Shown: positions 50,140 through 60,954, counted from the first letter of the stretch. The stretch: DNA of 64,000 nucleotides from Dipteronia dyeriana (GCA_032871835.1 CM065301.1:21283291-21347290); one strand, 5' to 3'. Translations and numbers: made by a program. The notes: generated by a model not told the origin, from the letters alone.

Positions 50140-51566
50140 TTATTTTCCTTGGCACCCCATCAAGTCCTTAAAATTCGATGACATAATTTTTTTAACCCAC
50201 ATTTTCTTCGTTGCTTTCTTTTCAAGTCCCTGCCCCGACCCATAAAGATCCAATCTAGATTTTGTTTGGTTCTTGGACTGATCCATTTCAGGATTACTTC
50301 TTTTACTATCACCGTGGGAAGCTAGTGGGCTTATATTATCCATATTCACCTTTCCAACTTCCATTGGGCCTAGGCCACCTCTCTGATTCTTAAGCCTAAC
50401 ATCTTCTGATGAGCCTAAGGAACCCACATGGCTTACTTGGTGATCCAGTTTATCCAAATTATAGTTGAGAGACTCCATAATTATCCCCCGATCCCCAATG
50501 CAATAATTATTTCCTGTAGCCATCATTCCATCAACGCTACATGTTATTTTGTCTGCAACAAAATCTTTCTTCTCCATAATCATTGGCTTGTTCCCATCGG
50601 TAACTGAAATGACACCTTTCGCTTTGATATTTTCCCTACTGATTTCCAGCTTAGCTGACTCTTCCTCTTTTCCATTCTCTTTACAATTTTCAGTCACAAA
50701 TCCGGTAACTGTGACAACTTTAGATGTCTAGGACCCACTACTATTACCTTTTTGGTAAAACCCCAGTCTTAGCGATCTCGACTGACTGTTCCAGTGATCC
50801 CCAGAGGGAGTCTTCTAGGAAGGTCCATCAGCTTTCAACCAGGAACCATAAAGATATTTCCCAGCTTAATCCACAATTGGAATGACCTCCTCAATATCGC
50901 ATTCCATGGTTTTGTGGGACACTCTGCCACATTTAAAACAAAGACTTTGGACTCTCTCATACCTTAGCAACAAAATAGTTTCCACTCCATCACCCAAGAT
51001 ATCCATACGTAAACATCGTTTAAGTGGTTTGCTAACATCAATTCTAACTCTCATTCGGTGAATTTTCATGCACAATCCCCAATGCTACCTCCATCGACAT
51101 TAGTAACTTCACCAATCATTTCACCTAAGAACCACCCATTATCCTTTGTCATGCATATGATTGAAACCTGGTGTATTTGTACCTAGAATTCAACAACATT
51201 AAACTTCATGGTTTCAATCAGGCCCATCCCCATAGGCTTCTCCAAGACTATCATAAAGTCATTGAAGCTCCAAGGACTCCCCCAAAGAACCCGGTCCCGG
51301 TCTTCTTGATCCTTAAAATGGAAAGTGAAAATGTTCCCTTTAACTGACTCGACTTCGACACCCTTCATAACATGCCAAATCCTACCAATAACTCTAATGA
51401 AGGCTCCTCTGTTCACCGACTTAGGGGATAAAAACTTGCCCACCAAGTAAAGGGCCATTCTCTTTATAGCCGCTGCTTTAAGGTTTCCCTCAAGCTTCTT
51501 GATAAGTCCATCTCGATCAGATAACAATAAAGAAGCACAGAGGTGAGCAATGTCCTCTTGATCCAT
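50140..51566 (-). pseudogene. LINE ORF1 (DUF4283 and CCHC zinc knuckle)
   Basis: ATG at 51566 starts MDQEDIAHLCASLLLSDRD. The DUF4283-like part includes LVGKFLSPKSVNRGAFIRVIG.IW and DRVLWGSPWSFNDFMIVLEKP. A TAG at 51183 stands where W is expected (F-W-V-Q-I-H). The zinc knuckle follows as YERVQSLCFKCGRVSHKTMEC (50895-50960). The C-terminal part (50140-50697) is an unconserved hydrophilic tail. At least two more breaks are present. This is the usual plant L1 ORF1, an RNA-binding partner of ORF2. Confidence 0.85.
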
Positions 51567-51687
51567 AATCCACCTACGCGACAAAACAAACACTCAAAAA
51601 GCAGGACCCCGAGAACCTAAGGAAAACTTATACACAAAACAGAAGAGATCAAAAGAAAAGAACACACGGGTAAAAACAAAACTGGAT

Positions 51688-51718
<31 letters not shown>

Positions 51719-51830
51719 TTGAAAATAGGAAGCTGAAAAAGGAGAGAAAAGAAACAGGAAGGAACAAAATAAAAGACTACTCTCACTCTTTTTTCGGAGA
51801 AAAAAGAGGAAGGACTTTAAATTATTTGAT

Positions 51831-52832
51831 CAATCGAACAAGAATGTTAAAATTTACTCAAAATTGGCCATTCTAACTACTTTAATAAGGTAACATTGAA
51901 AAAAAAAAAAATTAAAAGCATTTGTTTTCTAATAATTTAAATGAAGAATTGGCACACACGACGTTTAACCTAGTAAAATATCACCGATTTGAAAGTTTAT
52001 CATACATGTTATGTATAAATTCTATATTTTCTAAACAATGAAAATAAGATCATCTCAAAATTCTATTATGTATTTCTATTTTTCTATTAGTGACACAGTT
52101 GTCGTAAATATATATCTATTTTGAGAAAAAAAAGTAAATATACATGTTCTAATTTCCAGACTCCAATTATCTATAGGTTAATATGTATCCACCTTATAAC
52201 AAATTACTATAAAACATTTGTCTCTCTCTCATCTTTTATTTTATAGTTACAAAATTTAAATAACCAAAAGGGTTGTATTTATTTTGGTGGGAAATAATGT
52301 GAAATGCTAATTATGATTTCAAGGAGAATTTCTCAATTAAGAAACTCATCTTCTTAACCTCTATTTTTTTTTGGTCACTTAGGCATTCAAGTTAAATAAA
52401 TAGATAATTACATTTAAGATGTTTATTTTACCTCTCTATTTATCCATCTTAATTGGTGAGAAATTTATCATATTTTTAGGTTAGATAATATCATTTGAGA
52501 TAAGCTAATATTTGGTTAATTGATGTTACATTCTCCCACCTCACAAATTCTCAGCATAACTTATTGACAAAAGTTTGAGCATGTTCGTATACATTTGGTC
52601 AATTGAAAAGTACTAGCTACTTGTAACAACTCCATATATTGGCTTTGTCTCGGTCTAGCTAACATGAAAGACAAGATCATACTTCGTGGGCGCCTACTAA
52701 TTTCTTGTTGGTAGAAGAAAGGATGTGAGATTTGGATTGACTATTTTATAGCTTTCATATATCCAGGCTGTTTTGTGCATTATTAAAAAGAGAAAACAAA
52801 GTATGTATGTCATCAATGATTGAATTTATCAC
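51831..52832. promoter_or_regulatory. AT-rich upstream region of the extensin gene
   Basis: No coding sequence or transposon ends recognised. Contains long A-runs (51899-51910) and typical AT-rich plant promoter composition. Specific cis-elements cannot be assigned by eye. Confidence 0.35.
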
Positions 52833-52841
52833 TATATATAA
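52833..52841 (+). promoter_or_regulatory. TATA box of the extensin gene
   Basis: TATATATAA, 50 bases before the ATG at 52891, leaving a short A/C-rich 5' UTR (ACTCACACAACAAATAGCTCC). Confidence 0.6.
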
Positions 52842-52890
52842 TGGGTTGCAACAATGTTTGAAATGCAACTCACACAACAAATAGCTCCAA

Positions 52891-54123
52891 ATGAGAACCC
52901 CGGGACAGCCAATGAGGCAATGGCCTCTTTTAGTTTCAGCTATGGCCTTTTTACTCATAGCCACCGCTGCAGCGACCTACTACGAGCCTTACACAAATGA
53001 ATCCCCACCACCTGCTCATTACCCAGAACACTACGACATAACACCGCCTTACAACTATAAGTCTCCCCCACCACCAGAAGAGTCCCCTCCTCCACCTTAC
53101 TACTATAAGTCTCCGCCACCACCAGAAGAATCCCCTCCTCCAACTTACTACTACAAGTCTCCGCCACCGCCGAAGAAATCTCCTCCACCATACCACTACA
53201 TGTCTCCTCCACCATCAAAGTACTCTCCGGCAGGACCTTACGATTATAAGTCTCATCCACCACCTAAGAAGTCCCCTCATCTAGCATACTATTACAAGTC
53301 TCCTCCACCACCAAAGGACTCTCGTCCACCACATTACTACGACAAGTCTCCATCACCACCAAAGAAAACTCATCATCCAGCATACTATTACATGTCTCCT
53401 CCACCCCCCAAGAGGTCTCCTCCTCCACCTTACTACTACAAGTCTCCTCCACCACCAAAGCAGTCTCGTCCACCACTTTACTACCACAAGTCTCCATCAC
53501 CACCAAAGAAGTCTCCTCATCCGGCATACTATTACAAGTCTCCTCCACAGCCAAAGCATTCTCCACCTCCTCCTTACTACTACAAGTCTCCACCACCACC
53601 AAAGAAGTCTCCTACTCCACATTACTACTACAAGTCTCCATCACCTCCAAAGAAGTCTCCTACTCCACATTACTATTATAAGTCTCCTCCACCACCAAAG
53701 AACTCTCCTCCACCACCTTACTACTACAAGTCTACTCCACCATTAAAACACTCTCCACCACCACCCTACTACTATAAGTCTCCCCCACCTCCAAAGAACT
53801 CTCCACCACCACCTTACTACTACAAGTCTCCACCACCACCAATACATTCTCCCCCACCACCTTATTACTACAGTTCTCCCCCACCACCTGTAAAATCTCC
53901 ACCTCCACCTTATGAATACATATCCCCACCTCCTCCATATGTTTACAACTCTCCCCCTCCTCCATCTCCATCACCTCCGTATGTCTACAATTCACCCCCA
54001 CCTCTTTCTCCATCACCACCTCCTCCTTATGTCTATAAGTCCCCTCCGCCTCCATCACCTTCACCACCTCCTCCTTACATTTACACATCACCACCACCAC
54101 CACCACCTCCATACTACTATTAA
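52891..54123 (+). CDS. Extensin (hydroxyproline-rich cell-wall glycoprotein)
   Basis: Single exon, 410 residues. A signal peptide fits residues about 9-29 (WPLLVSAMAFLLIATAAA). From residue 30 almost everything is Ser-Pro(2-5) blocks alternating with YYYKS: SPPPPEESPPPPYYYKSPPPP, repeated with KKSP, KHSP, KNSP and RSP variants. The last 70 residues switch to YVYNSPPPPSPSPP and end PPPPPPPYYY. Prolines after Ser become hydroxylated and arabinosylated; YxY motifs form isodityrosine cross-links, so the product is a cross-linked wall scaffold. Start at 52891; a second ATG at 52912 would also keep the signal peptide. After the TAA a proline/tyrosine-rich tail can still be read (see findings). No intron is needed. 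Confidence 0.95.
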   Translation: MRTPGQPMRQWPLLVSAMAFLLIATAAATYYEPYTNESPPPAHYPEHYDITPPYNYKSPPPPEESPPPPYYYKSPPPPEESPPPTYYYKSPPPPKKSPPPYHYMSPPPSKYSPAGPYDYKSHPPPKKSPHLAYYYKSPPPPKDSRPPHYYDKSPSPPKKTHHPAYYYMSPPPPKRSPPPPYYYKSPPPPKQSRPPLYYHKSPSPPKKSPHPAYYYKSPPQPKHSPPPPYYYKSPPPPKKSPTPHYYYKSPSPPKKSPTPHYYYKSPPPPKNSPPPPYYYKSTPPLKHSPPPPYYYKSPPPPKNSPPPPYYYKSPPPPIHSPPPPYYYSSPPPPVKSPPPPYEYISPPPPYVYNSPPPPSPSPPYVYNSPPPLSPSPPPPYVYKSPPPPSPSPPPPYIYTSPPPPPPPYYY

Positions 54124-54846
54124 TCACTTCATCCATCCAAGTCTCCACCACCCCATCAATACTACATTTACAACTTGCCAACCTCCAAAAAACTACTAAA
54201 CCTATGACTGCTTCATAAATTGTTTTAAGTAATAACCGAGTTTATCTTGATGTAATTTTTTATTTGTTTCGCATTTTGTTTTATGAATGTAAGGGCCTGA
54301 AATGGTGAATCATTTGAATTTATCGATTATTGTACTACTTGTTTTATTCGATGAAAATCAATTAGTTGAGTTTTGTAACTACTATACTTTTCTATGATTC
54401 AAGAATGTCTTTTTTATCCAATGCTGCATGTTGGTTTTATATCCATTGCTACAAGTTCAACAAGTTCTCTTTAATTTTCAGAGTGACACGAAGGATCTCA
54501 ATGGTATTTTTATTTTTTTTGTGATATTAAATATCAAGCCTATATGAACTTAAAAAAATGAGATTTTCCTACCAACACAAGAATTATTAAAATTTGAAAT
54601 TATTTAACTAGACAAAAGTTTTTTAATTTTTAATAAAACCTCAATTATATATCCCAAATATTTTATTTAATAATCTAAAACAGATATAATATGACCATAA
54701 CATTATTAAATTGAAATTAAACAAATAAAAATATAATATGGATTATATTTTTATTTGTTTAATTTTACGTGTAGAGAATTTAAATTCAAAAGATTTGTGT
54801 AATGCCATTTGAATTTTTAAGGAATATATTAAACCTAGTTTTGCCT
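54124..54846. other. Extensin 3' UTR and AT-rich spacer
   Basis: The first 80 bases still look like extensin coding sequence out of frame. After that the DNA is AT-rich with no gene. AATCATTTG and AATAAAAC-like polyadenylation words are present but none is decisive. Confidence 0.45.
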
Positions 54847-54928
54847 GTAACTTCCATTCCATTCCTTTAAGTTCACTATTACTTAGTTTTTTAGGCATTT
54901 ACATTTTTACATAATCACTATGAAAGTA
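54847..54928 (-). pseudogene. Displaced fragment of viral movement-protein gene
   Basis: 82 bp matching 59849-59930 with about two changes (shared GTAACTTCCATTCCATTCC ... CACTATGAAAGT), same orientation. It is a detached piece of the movement-protein frame, about 110 bp before the inverted ORF6 copy. Confidence 0.85.
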
Positions 54929-55041
54929 TGTTTCATCAAAAATCAAGAACTCTGCTAAACATTTTTAAAATACTATAAGCACTAGTTCTAAAATAAAACT
55001 TTCCATAGATCTCTTTACTAAATACATTTAACAAAGAAGAT

Positions 55042-55743
55042 ATGAATAATCTTCTTGAAGATCTTCAAAGAAAAAATGTAATAATAAAGCAAGAATTAGC
55101 TAGAGCTAAACAACTAATAAAGCAGTTTCAAAAGATGGAAACTATTGAAGAAAAAGAAAAAAGAAGAAGTAAAGGCAAAGAAAAAATAATAGAAGAAAAA
55201 ATGGAAAGGCCTTTAGACATTATTAATATTACCCTAATGACGGATCAAGCTAAAAATCTTTATAAAGCGGTAGAAACTCTACCTACTGATATTAAACAGA
55301 GCATCTTTGACTATGCAAAAGATGATAATCTGAAGAGGTTTTTAAAAATTCAAAGATTTCTTACTAAAGCCGTAGGATTACCTAAGGGTATGACTACACT
55401 TCTTCACAAAGGAAATATTAATTACGAATATCCCTTTAAATTTATGTCAGCTCAAGTTCATTTGGATGAATTTCCAATGAATTTTAAAATTCCTGAATTA
55501 GGACAAGTCGGTATTGAAGAGTTGTTTAGTTATGGGATCATCGATTCCATAAGTGCTTTTAGTACTATAAAAATTCATTTTCTTCCGAAAAAACTCCAAC
55601 AATCCATCAGAATGATACCAATTCTTTTAGAGGTGGTGCTTATAACATTAGTATTTCAAATTCCTATGGGTTTGTCAGATCCAAAAAACAGATTTCCAAA
55701 TCTCTCAAAACCTGTCATTGCCTTGGATCTGAAAAACCCATAG
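55042..55743 (+). pseudogene. Inverted copy of viral transactivator C-terminal region
   Basis: An open frame of 233 residues nearly identical to the minus-strand frame at 55715-56410. Shared DNA covers about 55032-55682 against 55724-56374. By my reading about 11 bases differ, most of them G in the minus copy's coding strand and A here, giving Glu-to-Lys, Ala-to-Thr and Gly-to-Asp changes. It lacks the upstream viroplasmin domain, so it is a fragment despite being open. Confidence 0.9.
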
Positions 55744-56945
55744 GAATTTGAAATACTAATGTTATAAGCACCACCTCTAAAAGAATTGGTATCATTCTGA
55801 TGGATTGTTGGAGTTTTTTCGGAAGAAAATGAATTTTTATAGTACTAAAAGCACTTATGGAATCGATGATCCCATAACTAAACAACTCTTCAATACCGAC
55901 TTGTCCTAATTCAGGAATTTCAAAATTCATTGGAAATTCATCCAAATGAACTTGAGCTGACATAAATTTAAAGGGATATTCGTAATTAATATTTCCTTTG
56001 TGAAGAAGTGTAGTCATACCCTTAGGTAATCCTACGGCTTTAGCAAGAAATCTTTGAATTTTTAAAAACCTCTTCAGATTATCATCTTTTGCATAGCCAA
56101 AAATGCTCTGTTTAATATCAGTAGGTAAAGTTTCTACCGCTTTATAAAGATTTTTAGCTTGATCCGTCATTAGGGTAATATTAATAATGTCTAAAGGCCT
56201 TTCCATTTTTTCTTCTATTATTTTTTCTTTGCCTTTACTTCTTCTTTTTTCTTTTTCTTCAGTAGTTTCCATCTTTTGAAACTGCTCTATTAGCTGTTCA
56301 GCTCTAGCTAATTCTTGCTTTAATACTACATTTTTTCTTTGAAGATCTTCAAGAAGATTATTCATATCTTTCTTACAACTTTCTAAATCTTCAATAATTC
56401 TTATTTTTGCTTCATTTATATTTTTGAAGTGATTCATGAAGCTTTTTACTTGATCTCTACTATAGGTACAACCATTAAATTCCAAAATTGGTTCGAAGCC
56501 ATCTTGATTTTGAAAAAAACATTTTTAAAGCTATATAAGCTTCATCATAAGTAAAATACCCTTTGAAAATAGGATTTGGAAAACCTTCAATACAATTTGC
56601 AGTTTCCTGCCATGTAGAAAAGATTCCAGTTATTCTTCCTCTAAAAACAACATAAAAAACATATTTATTTGCTTCAGAAAACTGATGGCTTAAGATATTT
56701 AAAGACTGGAGAAAACCTTTATTATCATTTCTAAAAAACCAAATATTATTTAAAATTGCTTGCTGAGCTTCAGTAATTTTGTCTTTCAATTGTGCTAATG
56801 GCTGAAAGGGAACACCTGGACAAAAGTTAATAGAATAAGATCCAATGTTAATCTTTTTACTACTACTGCCTTGAGAAATATTTTTTGAACTCTTTTGACT
56901 ATCCTTTGAACTTCCGGCCATTCCTGCAAAATAATCAACAATCAA
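55715..56945 (-). pseudogene. Viral transactivator / viroplasmin (ORF6-like)
   Basis: The upstream part (56945-56475) has the caulimovirus viroplasmin domain YVFYVVFRGRITGIFSTW ... EGFPNPIFKGYFTYDEAY. A one-base slip in a T-run near 56510-56525 moves the frame to 56485-55715, which continues with a Lys/Glu-rich coiled coil (KKDMNNLLEDLQRKN) and a conserved-looking C-terminal domain. In the family this protein forms inclusion bodies and promotes translation of the polycistronic viral RNA. It is truncated at the inverted-repeat junction. Confidence 0.85.
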
Positions 56946-57630
56946 TTAGTCTTGAAAGAATATCAGCTATAGTATTATCCTTTCCACTTATATGTTCAAA
57001 ATCAGCTTTATAACCTCTTCCAGTTAAAGTTTCTAAAAATCCTATCCATCTTTTACTAACAAATGAATTCTTCTTTTCGAAATTCTTTTTCTGTACTTTT
57101 TTATAAAATTCTACTATATTATTACAATCAGTTCTGACAGTAAAAGTTTCATTTTGTATATAAATATGGAATTGATTTAAAGAGTTTATAATCCCTAATA
57201 TTTCTAACTCAGTGCTAGACCTTCTAGATTCTACTTCAAAAAACTTTCCACTAGCATACATTGCTATTTCTTCAGTATTTTTTAAACTATTCTTTGTGGG
57301 CTTTTGAATTAAAATACCAGTCCAACCTCTACTGCTAGCATCTGTCTGTACTATTTTGTAATAGCTATCAATAGGTAAAGCTATGAGGCTTAAATTTTTG
57401 GCTATTTCCTTTAATCTTTGTACCAATTTTACATCTTCACTATTTAAAGAATCTTCTATATTAGAGTCTTCTTCTAAAGATTCTAGAATCGAGTCTTCGT
57501 ATTCTAGTCTTAAAGGAGTTTCTAATTTATTTATCTGTTTCTTTATATAAGGAAGATTAGTAGTTTCTAGTTTAGGTTGAACAAATGTTGACTTTTTAAA
57601 GAAGTTAACTCCACTTGGAGTAATTAACAT
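56935..57630 (-). pseudogene. Viral polymerase remnant: RNase H, RT core deleted
   Basis: In frame with the upstream capsid-protease frame except for a TGA at 57643. It begins with the linker MLITPSGVNFFKKSTF, then jumps from an acidic EDSILESLEEDSNIEDSLNSE stretch to the RNase H: QTDASSRGW (Asp), STELE (Glu), RTDCNNI (Asp), GKDNTIADILSRL (Asp). All four catalytic positions are present. No YxDD or other RT palm motif occurs, so about 200-plus residues of RT are gone. Confidence 0.88.
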
Positions 57631-57642
57631 GCTTCCATTATT

Positions 57643-59702
57643 TCATAATATAAAATTTAATCCTAACACAAACTTGTAGCTAGCTGGATGATTAGTTATT
57701 AATGTTTGGGGTAAATAATGAGTTTCCCCATTAATTCTAACAGGTACATTTATTAAACATTCTGTAATTTGAATTGTATTTTCACTAAACGTTGTTAGTC
57801 TTATATTAGCTCCTAACTTAGTTCTATATGCTTCAGGGGCTAGACTTTCATGAATAATACACTTATTTGCACCAGTATCTATCATAACTTTAGTCTTAAT
57901 TGGTCTTAATTTATAAAGAATTTCTATGTCTATTAATATTAACTCACTTCCTGCTCTATTAACTTCATTTTCACTTTCTTGGATAATAGCTTTACAATTT
58001 GTACAGTAATAGTTTTTGTTATTTTTAAAACCTTTATTAAATTCTTTCTTACAGTTGTAACACTCTTTTCCTAGAAAAGAAACTATTTCTATCATGTTAA
58101 CTTCAGATTCACTACTTAGTTCTTCTCCTTCTTCATCTGACTCTTGATCACTACTGCTACTTAATTCTTCTTCTGAGCTTTCGATTATACATATACTTTC
58201 AGTTTCAGAAATTAAATCTATATTATAGATTTCTTCTAGATTTTCTAAATCTTCATCTAATTCTACTAGATTTGCTTTTCCTTTATTATCTGGACAATTA
58301 GGTTTAATATGTCTCATCTTTCCACATAAATAACATTTACAATCTTTATGATTTTTTCTTTTGTAAATCTTTTTGTTATCTTTAGCTGCCTTTCTTAGTT
58401 TTTTCTTTCTTCTTTTATCTTTATTTTTAAATTTAAAGAATTTCTTAGGCTTTGAATAAGGTGTATTAAAAGGTATATAAGGGGGTACATACTTTTTTCT
58501 TCTCTGTTTATATATTTTTCTCATTCTTTTTGAACTATATTTATACTTTTGTTTTCCACATCCTAATGTTGGAACTTCATATAAATCTACACACATCTTA
58601 CTAAATTGTATTTGGGCTTGTCTTCTAAGCTTTTCTTCATCGCATAAATCTCTTATTCTTTTTCTAACAAATTCTACCATAGGAATAAATGACACCTGCC
58701 AAAATAAACCTTCTTTAATTTTTTCCTTAAACCATTTGTCTACATCCTTATATAATCTTTCACCTATCTTTCCTAGTAACTTATTAACAAACTTCATTAA
58801 TAAATTCTCATCATAGGGTCTACCTATTTGACTCCAGTATTTATAAAATAAATCCACATATTTATCAAAATAATGCATATCACATATCTTTAATTGTTCT
58901 AAACATCTAATTGCTTTAATTTGCTTATGAGTATCTTCTACTTCTTCCATAGAGGCACCTAATATACATTTCCTAATTGCATCTATATAACTTAATACCG
59001 TAATATTAACTTCAAAGTCTTCTAGTTCTAATTTTCTTTCTTCATCTTTCTTCATAAATTCTCTCCATCCTAAATAGGTTTGCTTTTCATTATATACTAG
59101 AGTACTTTCTAAATATACTAACTTATATTTGTAATCTGTTATATTACTAAGAGCTTCCATTGAATGTCTAATTAAATTTCCTTCCCATTTATTAATATAT
59201 GCTTCAAATCTTCAGGTTTGTGACCTTGTAAGCTTAGAATTAATTCATCTTTTGCTTCTGGGGCTTTACTCCAGCTTTCTAATTTTGTTTTTGCTCTATA
59301 TATTCTTTCTTTATCTTTATAATTTCTATATTCTTCTTTGGAATCATGAATTCCTCTTTTTTCTAAATATTCTTCTATTCTAGTAGTGGTAGGAAGACCT
59401 TCTGTGTCTGGAATTTTTGACGATCCACTACCTTCTCCTATTTCTGTTTTAGGTATATCTTCTCCTACATATATTTCATCTTCTATGTAATATATTTTTA
59501 TCAACTCTTCTTCTCTTATTCTTTCAAAATTAATATTTTCTTCAAGAATTATACTTATCTTATCATCATCTAGTTCTAGATTATTACAAATTTCTTCAAA
59601 TACTTATTCTGGTAAAAAATCTGATGAATTATTAAATAAAATATTTATAATTACTTCTTTATTTTCCTTTAAAGTCTTTTCTTTATTATTTTTTTGATCC
59701 AT
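57643..59702 (-). pseudogene. Viral capsid protein fused in frame to aspartic protease
   Basis: ATG at 59702 lies 9 bases after the movement-protein stop. A TAA at 59604-59606 and a frameshift near 59185 break the N-terminal part; from 59160 a single frame of 505 codons continues. The middle is basic (KKKLRKAAKDNKKIYKRK), followed by the capsid zinc knuckle CYLCGKMRHIKPNCP, an acidic Ser/Glu tract, a second CYNCKK...YYCTNC pair, and the protease MIDTGANKCIIHESL with D-T-G intact. Most relatives start the polymerase in a separate ORF; here capsid and protease share one frame. Confidence 0.88.
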
Positions 59703-59711
59703 TATTATAAT

Positions 59712-60599
59712 TTATTCTTCGAGCTCTTCTTCTTCATTTACTTCAACTTGATCTTTGTACTCTCTAAATTTTTGAAAGGCTTGATTATTTTTATCTATAT
59801 ATATAGTATTATCTTCTGGTATTTCTACACTTTTGATTTCTAAATCAGGTAACTTCCATTCCATTCCTTTAAGTTCACTATTACTTAATTTTTTAGGCAT
59901 TTGCATTTTTACATAATCACTATGAAAGTGTTCTACTATACTTTTATTTATAAACCTAAATTTCTTATGATATTTATTATAACATCTTCCTAAAACAAAT
60001 ATCTTTATCCTAAGATTCTTATATTCTGCATTCATATCAAACCCTTTTGTTTGTATGCTTAGTTTTATCTTTTTACCAAACTCACTTGTATCTATATCTA
60101 TATATGGGAGACATCCTACTACAGCTACTTTATTTCTTAAGTCTACTTCAGCTGTTGCTAATTGTGCTTGAGTATGATTACTAAATCTACTATCATATAA
60201 ATATAAATGAGCTATAGTATCCAGTCCTGCTCTAGTTTGACTAAGTATTCCTATTATTACTACTTCTAAATGTATAGAGGTAAATCCATTCTTTTTAATT
60301 TCTTTAGCACTTTGAGGGCTTATTAGAATTACTTCTTCTCTCTTCTTGACCACTACTATAGTAAATTCATCTTTATATACATATAAGCTACTTTTAAAAC
60401 TATCTAAAATCCCTTCTTTGTATAAATTCTTTTTCTGAACTTGTTTAAATCCTACTTCCAACATTTTATCTACATCTTCTTCTTGAATTAAGTCTTCTGT
60501 TTTTTCTATTATTTCTTTTCCTTTACTACTATAATTTAATATATTTCTAACTCTATTGGCTGTTGATTGCTTTACACTAGAGTTTCTAGCTAATTCCAT
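59712..60599 (-). CDS. Viral movement protein (30K superfamily)
   Basis: Intact frame of 295 residues starting two bases after the previous stop. The central region reads SIHLEVVIIGILSQTRAGLD, HLYLYDSRFSNHTQAQLATAEVDL, and IKLSIQTKGFDM, fitting the 30K movement-protein core with its LxDxR Asp. The C-terminus is acidic (EVNEEEELEE). In exogenous relatives it widens plasmodesmata for cell-to-cell spread. Expression from this locus is not implied. Confidence 0.82.
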   Translation of the reverse strand: MELARNSSVKQSTANRVRNILNYSSKGKEIIEKTEDLIQEEDVDKMLEVGFKQVQKKNLYKEGILDSFKSSLYVYKDEFTIVVVKKREEVILISPQSAKEIKKNGFTSIHLEVVIIGILSQTRAGLDTIAHLYLYDSRFSNHTQAQLATAEVDLRNKVAVVGCLPYIDIDTSEFGKKIKLSIQTKGFDMNAEYKNLRIKIFVLGRCYNKYHKKFRFINKSIVEHFHSDYVKMQMPKKLSNSELKGMEWKLPDLEIKSVEIPEDNTIYIDKNNQAFQKFREYKDQVEVNEEEELEE

Positions 60600-60600
60600 T

Positions 60601-60954
60601 CTATTTATTTCTTATTCTTAAATTTACTTTTGGTCCTAATATATCTTTTATATCTACCTTAGATACTGCTGGTTTATTAGAAGTTTCTACTTTGGATTCA
60701 ACTACTTTTATTCTTCTTACTAACCATGCTATGTATTCTGAACTTATGCTTTTATGGTCTAATTTTTCTATTCTTTCTTCTAGTTTATCTATTCTCATTA
60801 AAACTTCTATAAGTAATTTTATTATAGTGTTATTTTGATATTGAATAATTGTATTACTTGGGGTACTAAACTTTTCATCACTTATACCTACTGGAAGATT
60901 ATTTTTTGTTTCTACTGTTAGTTCTTCTAGGATTTTATTTAATACTAAACTCAT
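60601..60954 (-). CDS. Small viral ORF, possible virion-associated protein
   Basis: 117 residues, overlapping the previous ORF by ATGA. N-terminal half predicted helical with heptad pattern (IIKLLIEVLMRIDKLEERIEKL), C-terminal tail basic (GPKVNLRIRNK). Virion-associated proteins of caulimoviruses share this plan, but no sequence signature was recognised, so the role is inferred from layout. Confidence 0.5.
   Translation of the reverse strand: MSLVLNKILEELTVETKNNLPVGISDEKFSTPSNTIIQYQNNTIIKLLIEVLMRIDKLEERIEKLDHKSISSEYIAWLVRRIKVVESKVETSNKPAVSKVDIKDILGPKVNLRIRNK

Larger units (their letters stand above)
42025..51830 (-). mobile_element. L1-type LINE, split by an autonomous hAT insertion
   Basis: Minus-strand order: 5' UTR with an (AG)n run at 51689-51718, ORF1 (nucleic-acid binding), ORF2 with endonuclease, RT, zf-RVT and RNase H, then a poly(A) end (T-run at 42025-42035). 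Without the hAT insert (44874-48603 plus one target copy) the LINE is about 6.07 kb, normal for plant L1. ORF1 and ORF2 have several stops and frame changes. No convincing LINE target duplication was found. Confidence 0.88.

Noticed and set aside
52951..54181. Long antisense open frames opposite the extensin gene
   Set aside because: Low-complexity mirror of the Pro/Tyr/Lys repeat; no start context, no family resemblance.
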